Positions 51,621 to 61,170 of a stretch of 64,000 nt of DNA are shown piece by piece. The DNA is from Flavobacterium gillisiae (GTDB lineage: Bacteria > Bacteroidota > Bacteroidia > Flavobacteriales > Flavobacteriaceae), in contig NZ_FNRD01000001.1 in the NCBI RefSeq assembly GCF_900107635.1, positions 372,001 through 436,000 of the forward strand, in the 5' to 3' direction. The position numbers and the translations under genes were made by a program. Under the pieces are notes generated by a model that was given only the letters and a program-made list of their open reading frames with translations, was not told where the DNA came from and did not search any database. The first letter of the stretch is position 1. Each line of letters opens with the position of its first letter.

Positions 51621-52394
51621 ATGACTATAATCAATAGAAGACAAGAGGATATACTTAGGGAGTTAGATCAAAAAGGATATGTGAATGTGGTAGATTTGTG
51701 TGAAACGCATAATGTTTCAACCGTAACCATACGAAAGGACTTGAATTTTTTGGAAAACGAAAAGCTTTTGCATCGTACGCATGGAGGAGCTAGCAAGCAG
51801 CCTATTTATGCTTTTGAAAGAGATGTAAGTGACAAGGAGGCTTTACAGGTAGAGCAGAAAAAGCAAATTGCCTTAGAGGCATTAAAGTATATAAGTAATA
51901 ACGATTATATCATATTAGGTTCGGGTTCTAATATTCATTATTTGTCTCGAATTATTACAGGGTTTAATAAGTTGACAGTGCTTACGCCGTCATTAAAGGT
52001 TTCGTTGGAACTTTGTAAAGAACCAAGTATTGATACAATTCAGTTAGGCGGAGATATTCGAAACAGTTCCACTTCTGCAGTTGGACCTATTGCTGAGGCT
52101 ATTTTAGGACAATTTTCTTGTAATAAATTGTTTTTAGGAACTGATGGGATTCATTTAGAGTTCGGTCTAAGTACGTCAAATGCACTTGAAGCACATCTAA
52201 ATCAGGCAATGATAGAAGTTGCTGAAAAAGTTATAGTTCTGGCTGATTCAACAAAAATGAATATTAGGGGTTTTGGTAAAATATGTAATTTAAACAAAAT
52301 AGACGTCTTGATTACTGATGATGGTATCGATCCCGAAACTAAAACGAAACTCGAAGAAATAGGCATAAATGTAGTTGTAACGGGTAAGTTGTAA
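51621..52394 (+). CDS. DeoR/GlpR-family transcriptional regulator
   Basis: A 257-residue repressor. An N-terminal helix-turn-helix (about residues 5-58, RRQEDILRELDQKGYVNVVDLCETHNVSTVTIRKDLNFLE) is followed by the DeoR signature with HRTHGGA near 54-60. The C-terminal sugar-phosphate sensor domain (about 75-240) has the LGSGSNIHYLSR and LFLGTDGIHLEFGLST motifs. Its divergent position to the glycerol operon makes it the probable glp repressor, with glycerol 3-phosphate as likely inducer. Inducer and target are inferred from context. Confidence 0.93.
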   Translation: MTIINRRQEDILRELDQKGYVNVVDLCETHNVSTVTIRKDLNFLENEKLLHRTHGGASKQPIYAFERDVSDKEALQVEQKKQIALEALKYISNNDYIILGSGSNIHYLSRIITGFNKLTVLTPSLKVSLELCKEPSIDTIQLGGDIRNSSTSAVGPIAEAILGQFSCNKLFLGTDGIHLEFGLSTSNALEAHLNQAMIEVAEKVIVLADSTKMNIRGFGKICNLNKIDVLITDDGIDPETKTKLEEIGINVVVTGKL

Positions 52395-52580
52395 CTTTAT
52401 TTTTTGAATTAAGTCCTTTTCAGTAATCTGAATTCAAATGTTTAGGGACTAATTGTTTCAGTTATATTTGAAGACGTATTTTGTTGGAAAACAGTATGGG
52501 TCTTACCTTTATTTTAGTGCTTATTAATTTTTAATGCCACTTTTAAAATTGTCAAAAGCACTATATTTAAAAAAAACTTC

Positions 52581-52588
52581 TACTTTTG
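52581..52588 (+). promoter_or_regulatory. Bacteroidota -7 element for topA
   Basis: TACTTTTG matches TAnnTTTG, 18 bp before the ATG at 52607. It supports that start over an upstream in-frame TTG at 52586, which lies inside the element. Confidence 0.55.
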
Positions 52589-52606
52589 TCCAAGAAAAAT
52601 AGAGCA

Positions 52607-55138
52607 ATGGCAAAGAATTTAGTAATAGTGGAGTCCCCTGCAAAGGCGAAAACAATCGAGAAATTTTTAGGAAGTGATTTTCAGGTGGAGTCAAGTTACG
52701 GGCATATTGCCGACTTGCCTTCGAAAGAAATTGGGGTAGATGTAGAGAATGGTTTTAAACCTAAATATGAAGTTTCTGCTGATAAGAAAGCCTTGGTCAC
52801 TAAGTTGAAAGGATTAGCTAAAAAAGCCGAAATGGTTTGGTTAGCAAGTGATGAGGATCGCGAGGGTGAAGCTATTTCTTGGCATCTTGCCGAAGAATTA
52901 AATTTAGATAAAGCAAAAACAAAACGAATTGTATTTCATGAAATTACCAAGACCGCTATTTTAAAAGCGATTGATAATCCACGTGAGATTGATTATAATT
53001 TAGTAAATGCACAACAAGCTCGTCGTGTTTTAGATCGATTAGTAGGTTATGAATTGTCTCCTGTTTTATGGAGAAAAATTAAAGGCGGACTCTCAGCAGG
53101 TCGTGTGCAATCTGTTTCGGTTCGTTTAATCGTAGAGCGTGAAAGAGATATTCAAAACTTTAATGCAGTAGCAAGTTATTCTATTGTTGCCGAGTTTACC
53201 AATGAATCAGGGAAATCATTCAAGGCAAAACTTCCGAAGAATTTCAATACTAAAAAAGAAGCAGAAGATTTTTTAAACAAAAATATCGGTTCTACTTATA
53301 AGGTTGCAGATTTAGAAACAAAACCAACCAAAAAATCACCAACAGGACCTTTTACAACTTCGACCTTACAACAAGAAGCGGCAAGAAAACTTTATTTACC
53401 TGTTGGAATTACAATGCAATTAGCGCAACGTTTATATGAAGCTGGACTTATAACTTATATGAGAACGGATAGTGTAAATCTTTCTAAAGACGCAATGGAA
53501 GCTGCTGAGGCAGAAATCATAAAATCGTACGGGAAAGAATTTTCTAAGCCTCGAACTTTTGTCAATAAAAGTAAAGGAGCACAGGAAGCACACGAGGCGA
53601 TTCGTCCTACAGATATGTCGCGTCATACAGTGAATATCGATAGAGATCAAGCTCGTCTGTATGATTTAATCTGGAAAAGAACTTTGGCTTCGCAAATGAG
53701 TGATGCAAAGTTGGAAAGAACAAACGTAAAAATTGAAGCAAACAATCACGGTGAAATTTTTACAGCTTCTGGTGAGGTCTTGCTTTTTGAAGGTTTCCTA
53801 AAAGTATACTTGGAAGGTCACGATGACGATGAAGAGGAGCAAGAAGGAATGTTGCCAGCGATGAAAGTCAATGAAAAACTACAGAATAATTACATTACAG
53901 CAACGGAACGATACTCAAGAGCTCCGGCGCGTTATACGGAAGCTTCTTTGGTTAAAAAACTGGAAGAACTAGGAATTGGTCGTCCGTCAACTTATGCGCC
54001 TACCATTTCTACTATTATCAACAGAAATTATGTTGAGAAAGGAAATCTTGACGGTCAGGAACGTAATTATACGCAATTGGTTTTGCAATCAGGAAAACTA
54101 GAAGAGAAGTTGCTTAAAGAGAATACAGGTTCTGATAAGGGAAAATTAGTTCCAACAGACATCGGGACAATTGTTACTGATTTCTTAGTGAAGAATTTCG
54201 GAAATATCTTAGATTATAATTTTACTGCAAAAGTAGAGCAGGATTTTGATGAAATTGCAGAAGGAAATGTGAACTGGACAGAGATGATGCAGGAATTCTA
54301 CGATAAATTTCATCCAATAGTTAAAGATGTAGAGGCAAATGCTGAAAGAGAAAGCGGTGAAAGAATTCTAGGAAAAGATCCAGTGACTGGAAAACAAGTC
54401 TCTGTTCGATTAGGGAAATTTGGGCCAATGGCTCAAATTGGGGAAGCAGATGACGAAGAGAAGAAATTTGCTAGTTTATTAACGGAGCAAAATATTGGAA
54501 ACATTACTTTAGAAGAGGCTTTAAACTTGTTTTTACTACCTAAAAATCTAGGGCAATATAAAGATGAAGAAGTTGAGGTGAGTAATGGTCGTTATGGTCC
54601 TTACATTCGTCATGGTGCTGCTTTTGTGTCCTTGCCAAAAGGAGAAAACCCTTTAGATGTAGATTTTGATAGAGCAAAAGAATTGATTGATGAGAAAGCA
54701 ATCGCTGATGCGCCTATTGCGGTCTATAAAGGCGAGGGTGTTCAGAAAGGTGTTGGCCGTTTTGGTCCTTTTATCAAATGGAATGGTTTGTTTATCAATG
54801 TAAGTAAGAAATATAATTTTGATAATTTGTCGCAATCAGATATTGAAGCCTTGATTGAAGATAAATTACAGAAAAATATTGATAAAGTTTTGCATAACTG
54901 GGAAGAAGAAGGGATTTTAGTTGAAAAAGCACGTTGGGGACGCTCTGTTATAACCAAAGGAAAGATGAAAATTGAACTTCCAAAAGAAGTGGATGCTACA
55001 AAACTGACCTTGGAAGAAGTTCAAGAAATGATAGCTAAAAAGACGCCTGCAAAAAAGGTGGCTGCTAAAAAAGCACCAGCTAAGAAAGCAGCGGCTAAAA
55101 AACCAGCAGTTAAGAAACCTGTAGCAAAAAAGAAATAG
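52607..55138 (+). CDS. topA: DNA topoisomerase I
   Basis: A type IA topoisomerase of 843 residues that relaxes negative supercoils. The start MAKNLVIVESPAKAKTIEKFL is the family N-terminus. The Toprim acidic motif lies in WLASDEDREGEAISWHL near 67-84. The catalytic Tyr is in GLITYMRTDSVNLS near 288-301. Several C-terminal topo_C_Zn-like/zinc-less repeats (VRLGKFGP, VSNGRYGPYIRHG, GVGRFGPFIKW) follow, and the end is a Lys/Ala/Pro-rich tail of about 35 residues resembling histone H1. The next gene begins one base after the stop. Confidence 0.97.
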   Translation: MAKNLVIVESPAKAKTIEKFLGSDFQVESSYGHIADLPSKEIGVDVENGFKPKYEVSADKKALVTKLKGLAKKAEMVWLASDEDREGEAISWHLAEELNLDKAKTKRIVFHEITKTAILKAIDNPREIDYNLVNAQQARRVLDRLVGYELSPVLWRKIKGGLSAGRVQSVSVRLIVERERDIQNFNAVASYSIVAEFTNESGKSFKAKLPKNFNTKKEAEDFLNKNIGSTYKVADLETKPTKKSPTGPFTTSTLQQEAARKLYLPVGITMQLAQRLYEAGLITYMRTDSVNLSKDAMEAAEAEIIKSYGKEFSKPRTFVNKSKGAQEAHEAIRPTDMSRHTVNIDRDQARLYDLIWKRTLASQMSDAKLERTNVKIEANNHGEIFTASGEVLLFEGFLKVYLEGHDDDEEEQEGMLPAMKVNEKLQNNYITATERYSRAPARYTEASLVKKLEELGIGRPSTYAPTISTIINRNYVEKGNLDGQERNYTQLVLQSGKLEEKLLKENTGSDKGKLVPTDIGTIVTDFLVKNFGNILDYNFTAKVEQDFDEIAEGNVNWTEMMQEFYDKFHPIVKDVEANAERESGERILGKDPVTGKQVSVRLGKFGPMAQIGEADDEEKKFASLLTEQNIGNITLEEALNLFLLPKNLGQYKDEEVEVSNGRYGPYIRHGAAFVSLPKGENPLDVDFDRAKELIDEKAIADAPIAVYKGEGVQKGVGRFGPFIKWNGLFINVSKKYNFDNLSQSDIEALIEDKLQKNIDKVLHNWEEEGILVEKARWGRSVITKGKMKIELPKEVDATKLTLEEVQEMIAKKTPAKKVAAKKAPAKKAAAKKPAVKKPVAKKK

Positions 55139-55139
55139 A

Positions 55140-56291
55140 ATGGAATTTGATTTTTTAGAAGCTGTTGATACTGAAATTCTTGAATTAATTCAAGGGTTGA
55201 CATCTCAGCAGTTGGGGAGTAAAGTAGTTTTTCATACAAAAGACCAGTTTCCGGATTTAAATAAGATTAATATCGCGGTAATTGGGGTTTTAGAGAGCCG
55301 TGGTAGTGGTAAAACGATAGAAAATGTTGATTTATCAGCAATTCGTAGAGAATTGTATACTATGTTTCCGGGTAACTGGGATGCGTCAATTGCTGATTTA
55401 GGTGATATTCTACCAGGGAATTCTATTGATGACACTTATTTTGCTTTGCGAAAAGTAGTTTCAAACTTAATTAAGAAAAAAATTATACCTTTAGTTATCG
55501 GAGGTTCCCAAGATTTGACATTTGCACTATATAGGGCTTTTGACGAGTTGGAACAGATGGTAAATTTAGTTTCAATAGACAGTAAATTCGATTTTGGAAA
55601 AGAAAATGATGAGGTTTTCGCTTCATCTTATTTGACTAAAATAATTATTGATGAGCCGAACAATCTGTTTAATTATTGCAACATAGGGTATCAGACCTAT
55701 TATAACTCACAAGAAGAGATTGACCTAGTTGAGAAGCTGTTTTTTGACGGCTATAGGTTAGGAGAGATTTCTAATAACATTGCGTTAGCGGAGCCAGTAT
55801 TTAGAGATGCAGATGTAGTTAGTCTTGATTTGAATTCTGTAAAATCATCTGATTCTGGTAATTTTAATACGTTTGCGCCTAATGGTTTTAACGGAAAAGA
55901 GATATGTTCTTTGTCTAGATATGCGGGAATTAGTGATAAAGTGTCTATATTTGGGATATTCAATCATAATAATTCAGCTCAAGAATCTGTTCTAATCGCG
56001 CAGATAATTTGGTATTTTATAGAAGGATATCATTACAGATCTAATGAATACCCTTTTGGAAGCCGAGAAAATTATATAAAATATATCGTTCCTCTTGAAG
56101 AAGAAGTTCTTATTTTTCATAAAAGCGACAAAACGGACAGATGGTGGATAGAAATACCATTTATTTCCAATGGGAATAATAAATTAAAGAGAAATACGTT
56201 ATTACCTTGTTCGTACGATGAATATTTAGGCGCATGTAATCAGGAATTGCCGGAAAGATGGTGGAAGGCACAACGTAAAAACAGCATTTAG
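55140..56291 (+). CDS. Arginase/formimidoylglutamase-fold protein with degenerate metal site
   Basis: A 383-residue protein with the ureohydrolase scaffold: the GGSxD loop (about 121-125), the SxDxxxD strand (about 145-151) and the SLDLxS strand (about 228-233). Canonical manganese ligands are altered. GGSHD/GGDHS is GGSQD (Gln124), DAHxD is DSKFD (Lys149) and DxD is DLN (Asn232). Three of six ligands are lost, so catalysis is doubtful. It is encoded 1 bp after topA and about 130 bp before gldK. The position next to the gliding genes suggests a structural or regulatory use, which is inference. Confidence 0.82.
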   Translation: MEFDFLEAVDTEILELIQGLTSQQLGSKVVFHTKDQFPDLNKINIAVIGVLESRGSGKTIENVDLSAIRRELYTMFPGNWDASIADLGDILPGNSIDDTYFALRKVVSNLIKKKIIPLVIGGSQDLTFALYRAFDELEQMVNLVSIDSKFDFGKENDEVFASSYLTKIIIDEPNNLFNYCNIGYQTYYNSQEEIDLVEKLFFDGYRLGEISNNIALAEPVFRDADVVSLDLNSVKSSDSGNFNTFAPNGFNGKEICSLSRYAGISDKVSIFGIFNHNNSAQESVLIAQIIWYFIEGYHYRSNEYPFGSRENYIKYIVPLEEEVLIFHKSDKTDRWWIEIPFISNGNNKLKRNTLLPCSYDEYLGACNQELPERWWKAQRKNSI

Positions 56292-56420
56292 AAGGAAGGT
56301 TTTTATACAACTAAATTAATTTTATAAAAAAGAATGTTTAGTTTAAAATTATTGTTTTTTTAAAAAATAATAAATAGGTTTACAAAGTTTTATAATAATG
56401 AATACATAACCCGCATTTAT

Positions 56421-57833
56421 ATGAAGAAGTTCATTGCATTTATGGCAATATTGGCACTGTTAGTCGGCTGTGGTAAGTCAGGCGACAAAGGTGAGTTGGT
56501 TGGAGCTAAAGGAAGTAAATGGCATCCTGAAAAACCATATGGTATGACTTTAGTACCGGGTGGTGCTTTTACTATGGGTAAATCTGATGATGATGTAGCT
56601 TCAATACAAGATGCGCCAACAAAGACAGTAACTGTTAGGTCATTCTATATGGATGAAACTGAGATAACAAATAGTGAGTATCGTCAATTTGTGGAATGGG
56701 TAAAAGATTCTACAATGAGAGTGCGTTTAGCTATTCTTGCAGACATGAGTGGTATAACCGCCGCAGATGGAAAAGGAAAAGGTAAGAATTCTGGTAGTAT
56801 AGGGGATTTTGCATTCAATGATTCAGATCCTGAAAAAATGACAGCTTACGATAAGTACATGTACGATAACTATTATAGTATTGGTACAGATGATGATCCT
56901 TATGCTGGAAGAAGACTTAATAAAAAAGTAAAGTTAATCAAAGATCCTAAATTATATCCAGATGAATATTATGTAGAAGTTATGGATTCAATGTATTTGC
57001 CATTGGAAGCTTCTTATAACGGATTACGAACTATCGATGTTGATAAATTGAAATTTCGATATTCTTGGATGGATATTCAAGCTGCAGCAAAAGCTAAAGT
57101 TGGGAAAAGGAAAGATTTTATAAAAACAGAAGAAGTAAAAGTATATCCAGATACCACAGTTTGGATTAAAGATTTTGCATACTCGTATAATGAGCCAATG
57201 CATAATGACTATTTCTGGCATAAAGCGTATGGAGATTATCCTGTAGTTGGAGTGAAATGGACACAAGCAAAAGCTTTTTGTGCTTGGAGAACATTAAATA
57301 AAAACAGCTATATTAAATCAAAGAAAAAAGGACGTGATTTAATTAACTCATTTAGATTACCAACTGAAGCGGAATGGGAATATTCTGCAAGAGGAGGTTT
57401 AGAGTCAGCTACATATCCATGGGGTGGACCTTATACTAAGAATGACAGAGGTTGCTTTCTTGCAAATTTCAAACCAAACAGGGGAGATTATGCAGCGGAT
57501 CAAGCATTGTATACAGTTGAGGCGAAATCATATGAGCCAAATGGTTATAATTTATATAATATGGCAGGAAATGTTTCTGAATGGACAGATTCTTCTTATG
57601 ACCCTAATGCATATGAATATGTTTCCTCAATGAATCCAAATGTATTAGATGCTTCTAACAAACGTAAGGTAGTTCGTGGAGGTTCATGGAAAGATGTTGC
57701 TTATTTCCTACAGGTAAGTACAAGGGATTTCGAATATGCTGATTCTGCACGAAGTTTTATCGGATTTAGAACTGTTCAGGATTACATGGGATTGCAAACG
57801 ACCGGCAACGGTAAAAAAGTTAAAAATAGATAA
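56421..57833 (+). CDS. gldK: Gliding motility / type IX secretion lipoprotein GldK
   Basis: A 470-residue outer-membrane lipoprotein (signal MKKFIAFMAILALLVGC, Cys17) of the type IX secretion ring. It has the formylglycine-generating-enzyme/sulfatase-modifying fold shared by GldK and PorK: PYGMTLVPGGAFTMGKSDDD near 38, SFYMDETEITNSEYRQFV near 73, RLPTEAEWEYSARGG near 315, and NMAGNVSEWTDSSYD and VVRGGSWKDV at the C-terminus. First gene of gldKLMN. Confidence 0.97.
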   Translation: MKKFIAFMAILALLVGCGKSGDKGELVGAKGSKWHPEKPYGMTLVPGGAFTMGKSDDDVASIQDAPTKTVTVRSFYMDETEITNSEYRQFVEWVKDSTMRVRLAILADMSGITAADGKGKGKNSGSIGDFAFNDSDPEKMTAYDKYMYDNYYSIGTDDDPYAGRRLNKKVKLIKDPKLYPDEYYVEVMDSMYLPLEASYNGLRTIDVDKLKFRYSWMDIQAAAKAKVGKRKDFIKTEEVKVYPDTTVWIKDFAYSYNEPMHNDYFWHKAYGDYPVVGVKWTQAKAFCAWRTLNKNSYIKSKKKGRDLINSFRLPTEAEWEYSARGGLESATYPWGGPYTKNDRGCFLANFKPNRGDYAADQALYTVEAKSYEPNGYNLYNMAGNVSEWTDSSYDPNAYEYVSSMNPNVLDASNKRKVVRGGSWKDVAYFLQVSTRDFEYADSARSFIGFRTVQDYMGLQTTGNGKKVKNR

Positions 57834-57860
57834 AAAAACTCCTTTAAATCAAAAAAAATT

Positions 57861-58508
57861 ATGGCATTATTAAGTAAAAAAGCAATGAATTTCTCATATG
57901 GAATGGGGGCTGCAGTAGTAATTATAGGTGCGTTATTTAAAATCACGCATATTGAGTTTGGAATTATTACGGGAAATTTAATGTTGACAATCGGATTGGT
58001 TGTTGAAGCCTTAATTTTTGCTCTTTCCGCATTTGAGCCCGTTGACGATGAGTTAGATTGGACATTGGTTTATCCAGAATTAGCTAACGGTGTAAAAGGA
58101 CCGGCTAAAAAAAGAGTAGAAGCGCCTTCAGATTCACAAGGAATGTTATCTCAAAAGTTAGATGCTATGTTGAAAGATGCTAAAATTGACGGAGAATTAA
58201 TGTCGAGTTTAGGAAACAGCATCAAAAATTTTGAATCTGCGGCAAAAAGTATTGCTCCAACTGCTGAATCTATGGCTTCAACACAAAAATATAGTGAAGA
58301 GTTAAGTATTGCGGCTGCGCAAATGGAGTCTCTAAACAGTTTATATAAAGTACAGTTGCAAAGTGCTTCAAGAAATGCACAAATCAATGAAGAAGTTCTT
58401 GAGAACAACTTAAAATTAAAAGAACAAATGCAGTCATTGACAACTAACTTATCATCATTGAACAATGTTTATGGTGGAATGCTTTCTGCAATGGGTAACA
58501 AAGGGTAA
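57861..58508 (+). CDS. gldL: Gliding motility motor protein GldL
   Basis: A 215-residue inner-membrane subunit of the proton-driven motor that energises gliding and type IX secretion together with GldM. Two transmembrane helices (about 14-32 and 36-58) carry the conserved charged residues Lys27, His30 and Glu49, the last of which is the key membrane glutamate in Flavobacterium GldL. A long helical cytoplasmic domain follows. It starts 27 bp after gldK. Confidence 0.97.
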   Translation: MALLSKKAMNFSYGMGAAVVIIGALFKITHIEFGIITGNLMLTIGLVVEALIFALSAFEPVDDELDWTLVYPELANGVKGPAKKRVEAPSDSQGMLSQKLDAMLKDAKIDGELMSSLGNSIKNFESAAKSIAPTAESMASTQKYSEELSIAAAQMESLNSLYKVQLQSASRNAQINEEVLENNLKLKEQMQSLTTNLSSLNNVYGGMLSAMGNKG

Positions 58509-58554
58509 TTAGTTTCGAACTATACAAAAAACAACTAACTAATTATTAGAAAAT

Positions 58555-60102
58555 ATGGCAGGAGGAAAACTAACCCCAAGACAGAAGATGATAAATCTGA
58601 TGTACTTAATTTTTATCGCAATGTTAGCTTTGAATATGTCGAAAGAAGTTTTATCAGCTTTTGGGATATTAAATAAAAAAATTGTTGAATCAAATTCAAT
58701 TACTGATACTAGAAATGAAAGTTCATTTTTACAATTAGCTCAAAAAGCAGTGGATCAACCAGGGCAGTTTGGAGATAAAAAAGTAAAAGTTGAAAAAATT
58801 AGAGTCGTTTCTAAAGAGTTTAATGATTATTTAGAAAACATAAAAACAACAGTGACCAAGGATTTTGTAAGAGATAAAGAAGGAAATTTACCTTACGAAC
58901 AAATGGATAAAGGAGATTTAATTGACAGGATGTTTTTTACTGGAGATAAAGTTTCTAAACAAGGTCAAGAGTTTGTTGATAAAGTGAATAATTATTCGGC
59001 TCAAATAAAACAAATTGGAGGAAGTGCAATTGCTGAATCTGAAATGAAAAAAATTGAAGCAAGATTTGCTACAACTCCGGTATACTCAGAAAAAGCAGGT
59101 GCTAAATTAGCCTGGATAGATTATAATTACAAAGGATTTCCACTTATTGCTACAATAACTAAATTATCTCAATTACAAGCAGATATAAAAGCGACAGAAA
59201 GTGATGTAATGAGCGGAATGTTTCAAACTGATTTAGTTGCTGCAGCTTCTTTAACTGCTTATCAACCTATAGTAGTGCTAGATAAATCAGTGTTTTTTCA
59301 AGGTGAAGCAGTTACAGGTAAGATTATATTAGGAAAATTTGATCCATCATTAAAAGCTAAATCCGTTATTATTAATGGATCTAGTGTTCAAGCAGAGGCT
59401 GGTCAAGCTAAGTTTTCTTTCGGATCAGGTAATATTGGAGAGCACCCGATAGGAGGTTCTTTCAACTTTGATGAAGGTGGTAAAGTAGTAAGTTTACCTA
59501 TAAAGGATAAATATGTTGTTGTTGCCAGACCTAAATCAGCTACAATATCAGCTGATAAAATGAATGTTGTATATAGAGGTGTTGTAAATCCTATGACAAT
59601 ATCATTTGCTGGAATTGCAGATAGTGATGTGTCAGCAAGCGCTACTGGTTTGTCTAAAGTAGGTGGTGGAAGATACAATATGAGCCCTGGAGGAGGAACA
59701 GAAACAATAATTAATGTTACTGGAACGCTTCCTAATGGTGATAAAGTTTCGGATAGAAAAACATTTAGAATTAAAGGTATTCCGGGTCCAACTGGTACTA
59801 TTAGAGGAGAAACAGGTGTAGTAAAAGGACCTAAATCAAATTTAGAGATTGCTACAATTGGTGCTAGGCTAGAAGATTTTGATTTTGAAGTTGGTTTAGA
59901 TGTTGTTGGTTTCAATTTAAAAGTTACAGGCCAAGGAACAGTTGTTGTTCAGGGAGATAAATTGAACGCACAATGTAAAGCTGTTCTTTCTAAAGCAGGA
60001 AGAGGAGATCAAGTTACGATTTCAGAAATTAAAACTAAGCTTGTTGGTGCTGGTAGTTATTTATTGCCAAGAACTGCTCCAGTTATTTTTGAAATACAAT
60101 AA
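58555..60102 (+). CDS. gldM: Gliding motility protein GldM
   Basis: A 515-residue inner-membrane protein with one N-terminal helix (KMINLMYLIFIAMLALNMS, about 11-29) and a large periplasmic part made of four domains, ending in beta-rich domains (GETGVVKGPKSNLEIATIGARL...). It transmits motor rotation across the periplasm to the GldK/GldN ring. It begins 46 bp after gldL, with normal length and intact sequence. Confidence 0.97.
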   Translation: MAGGKLTPRQKMINLMYLIFIAMLALNMSKEVLSAFGILNKKIVESNSITDTRNESSFLQLAQKAVDQPGQFGDKKVKVEKIRVVSKEFNDYLENIKTTVTKDFVRDKEGNLPYEQMDKGDLIDRMFFTGDKVSKQGQEFVDKVNNYSAQIKQIGGSAIAESEMKKIEARFATTPVYSEKAGAKLAWIDYNYKGFPLIATITKLSQLQADIKATESDVMSGMFQTDLVAAASLTAYQPIVVLDKSVFFQGEAVTGKIILGKFDPSLKAKSVIINGSSVQAEAGQAKFSFGSGNIGEHPIGGSFNFDEGGKVVSLPIKDKYVVVARPKSATISADKMNVVYRGVVNPMTISFAGIADSDVSASATGLSKVGGGRYNMSPGGGTETIINVTGTLPNGDKVSDRKTFRIKGIPGPTGTIRGETGVVKGPKSNLEIATIGARLEDFDFEVGLDVVGFNLKVTGQGTVVVQGDKLNAQCKAVLSKAGRGDQVTISEIKTKLVGAGSYLLPRTAPVIFEIQ

Positions 60103-60148
60103 TAAGCAAGTGGTCTTAAGGGCTACTTCAATATCTTATAATCATATT

Positions 60149-61042
60149 ATGATGAATGTTAGAAATTTTTTAATAGTTATTATTTCCATTACTGGAGGTT
60201 TTGCTTCTTTTGCACAATCTAATTTGCTAAATGCAAAAACACCAGATGAGATAGGTCTTAAAACTGCAGCACAACTCATATCAGACAATGATAAGCCATT
60301 GGCTTACGGATATGTGCATGACAGAGATATTTTGATGGGTAAAACTGTTTGGGAAATTATAGATCTAAGTGAAAAAATAAATTTCCCTTTGTATTTTCCA
60401 ATAGATACAGCAAATATTGGTTCTAACAGACGATCGTTATATGATGTACTGATTAAAGCTGTGAAAAATAGAGAAATTACGGAAGTTTATTCGGATAGTT
60501 ATTTTAACACAAAAAAATCATACAAAGATATTCAATCAGCATTAAGTTTTACAGAGATGACAGATGCTGGTAGAGAGCAAGTAAACGCAGGTTTGCAAGT
60601 ATCTCCTGAATACATTTTGACTTCTGATATAACAGCACAAGACGTGGTTCAGTATAAAATTAAAGGATATTGGTATTTTGACAAACGTCAAAGTGAATTA
60701 AAATACCGTTTGTTGGGGATATGTCCTGTGACACCTGATGTTTATACGTTGAATAATGATGAGAAGGATTATATCGAGTTGTTTTGGGTGTTCTTCCCGT
60801 CGGCTAGAGAGGTTTTGCATGATGCAAAAGCTTTTAATGATGCTAATTCAGCAATGCCAATCTCATTTGACCAAATATTGAACTCCAGACATTTTAATAG
60901 TGTTATATACAAGGAAGAAAATGTTTACGGAGATAGAGCAATTGATGAGTACATGAAAGATAATGCACAAAATCAATTGTTAGAAGCTGAGAGAGTAAAA
61001 GAAAAAATTCGTGATTTTGAATCAGATATGTGGAATTATTAA
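60149..61042 (+). CDS. gldN: Gliding motility / type IX secretion protein GldN
   Basis: About 297 residues from the ATG at 60149, which gives signal peptide MMNVRNFLIVIISITGGFASFAQ. A longer in-frame start would overlap gldM by 62 bp and is unlikely. GldN (PorN) forms the periplasmic ring with GldK. The family-like KTVWEIIDLSEKINFPLYFP, FDKRQSELKYRLLGI and IELFWVFFPSAREVLHDAKAF segments are present. A strong terminator closes the gldKLMN operon 25 bp downstream. Confidence 0.97.
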   Translation: MMNVRNFLIVIISITGGFASFAQSNLLNAKTPDEIGLKTAAQLISDNDKPLAYGYVHDRDILMGKTVWEIIDLSEKINFPLYFPIDTANIGSNRRSLYDVLIKAVKNREITEVYSDSYFNTKKSYKDIQSALSFTEMTDAGREQVNAGLQVSPEYILTSDITAQDVVQYKIKGYWYFDKRQSELKYRLLGICPVTPDVYTLNNDEKDYIELFWVFFPSAREVLHDAKAFNDANSAMPISFDQILNSRHFNSVIYKEENVYGDRAIDEYMKDNAQNQLLEAERVKEKIRDFESDMWNY

Positions 61043-61066
61043 TTTCATATTTAGTTAAATAAAAGG

Positions 61067-61098
61067 AAACTCTTATCGTAATCGATAAGAGTTTTTTT
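61067..61098 (+). terminator. Terminator of gldKLMN
   Basis: A perfect 12-bp stem AAACTCTTATCG (61067-61078) with CGATAAGAGTTT (61083-61094), loop TAAT, then T residues. Confidence 0.9.
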
Positions 61099-61170
61099 AT
61101 GCCTAATTTTTAAGTTAGATGCTTTTAATGTTCTTTCTTTGTGTTTTGTTTTATTTGTTAGTTTCATAGT

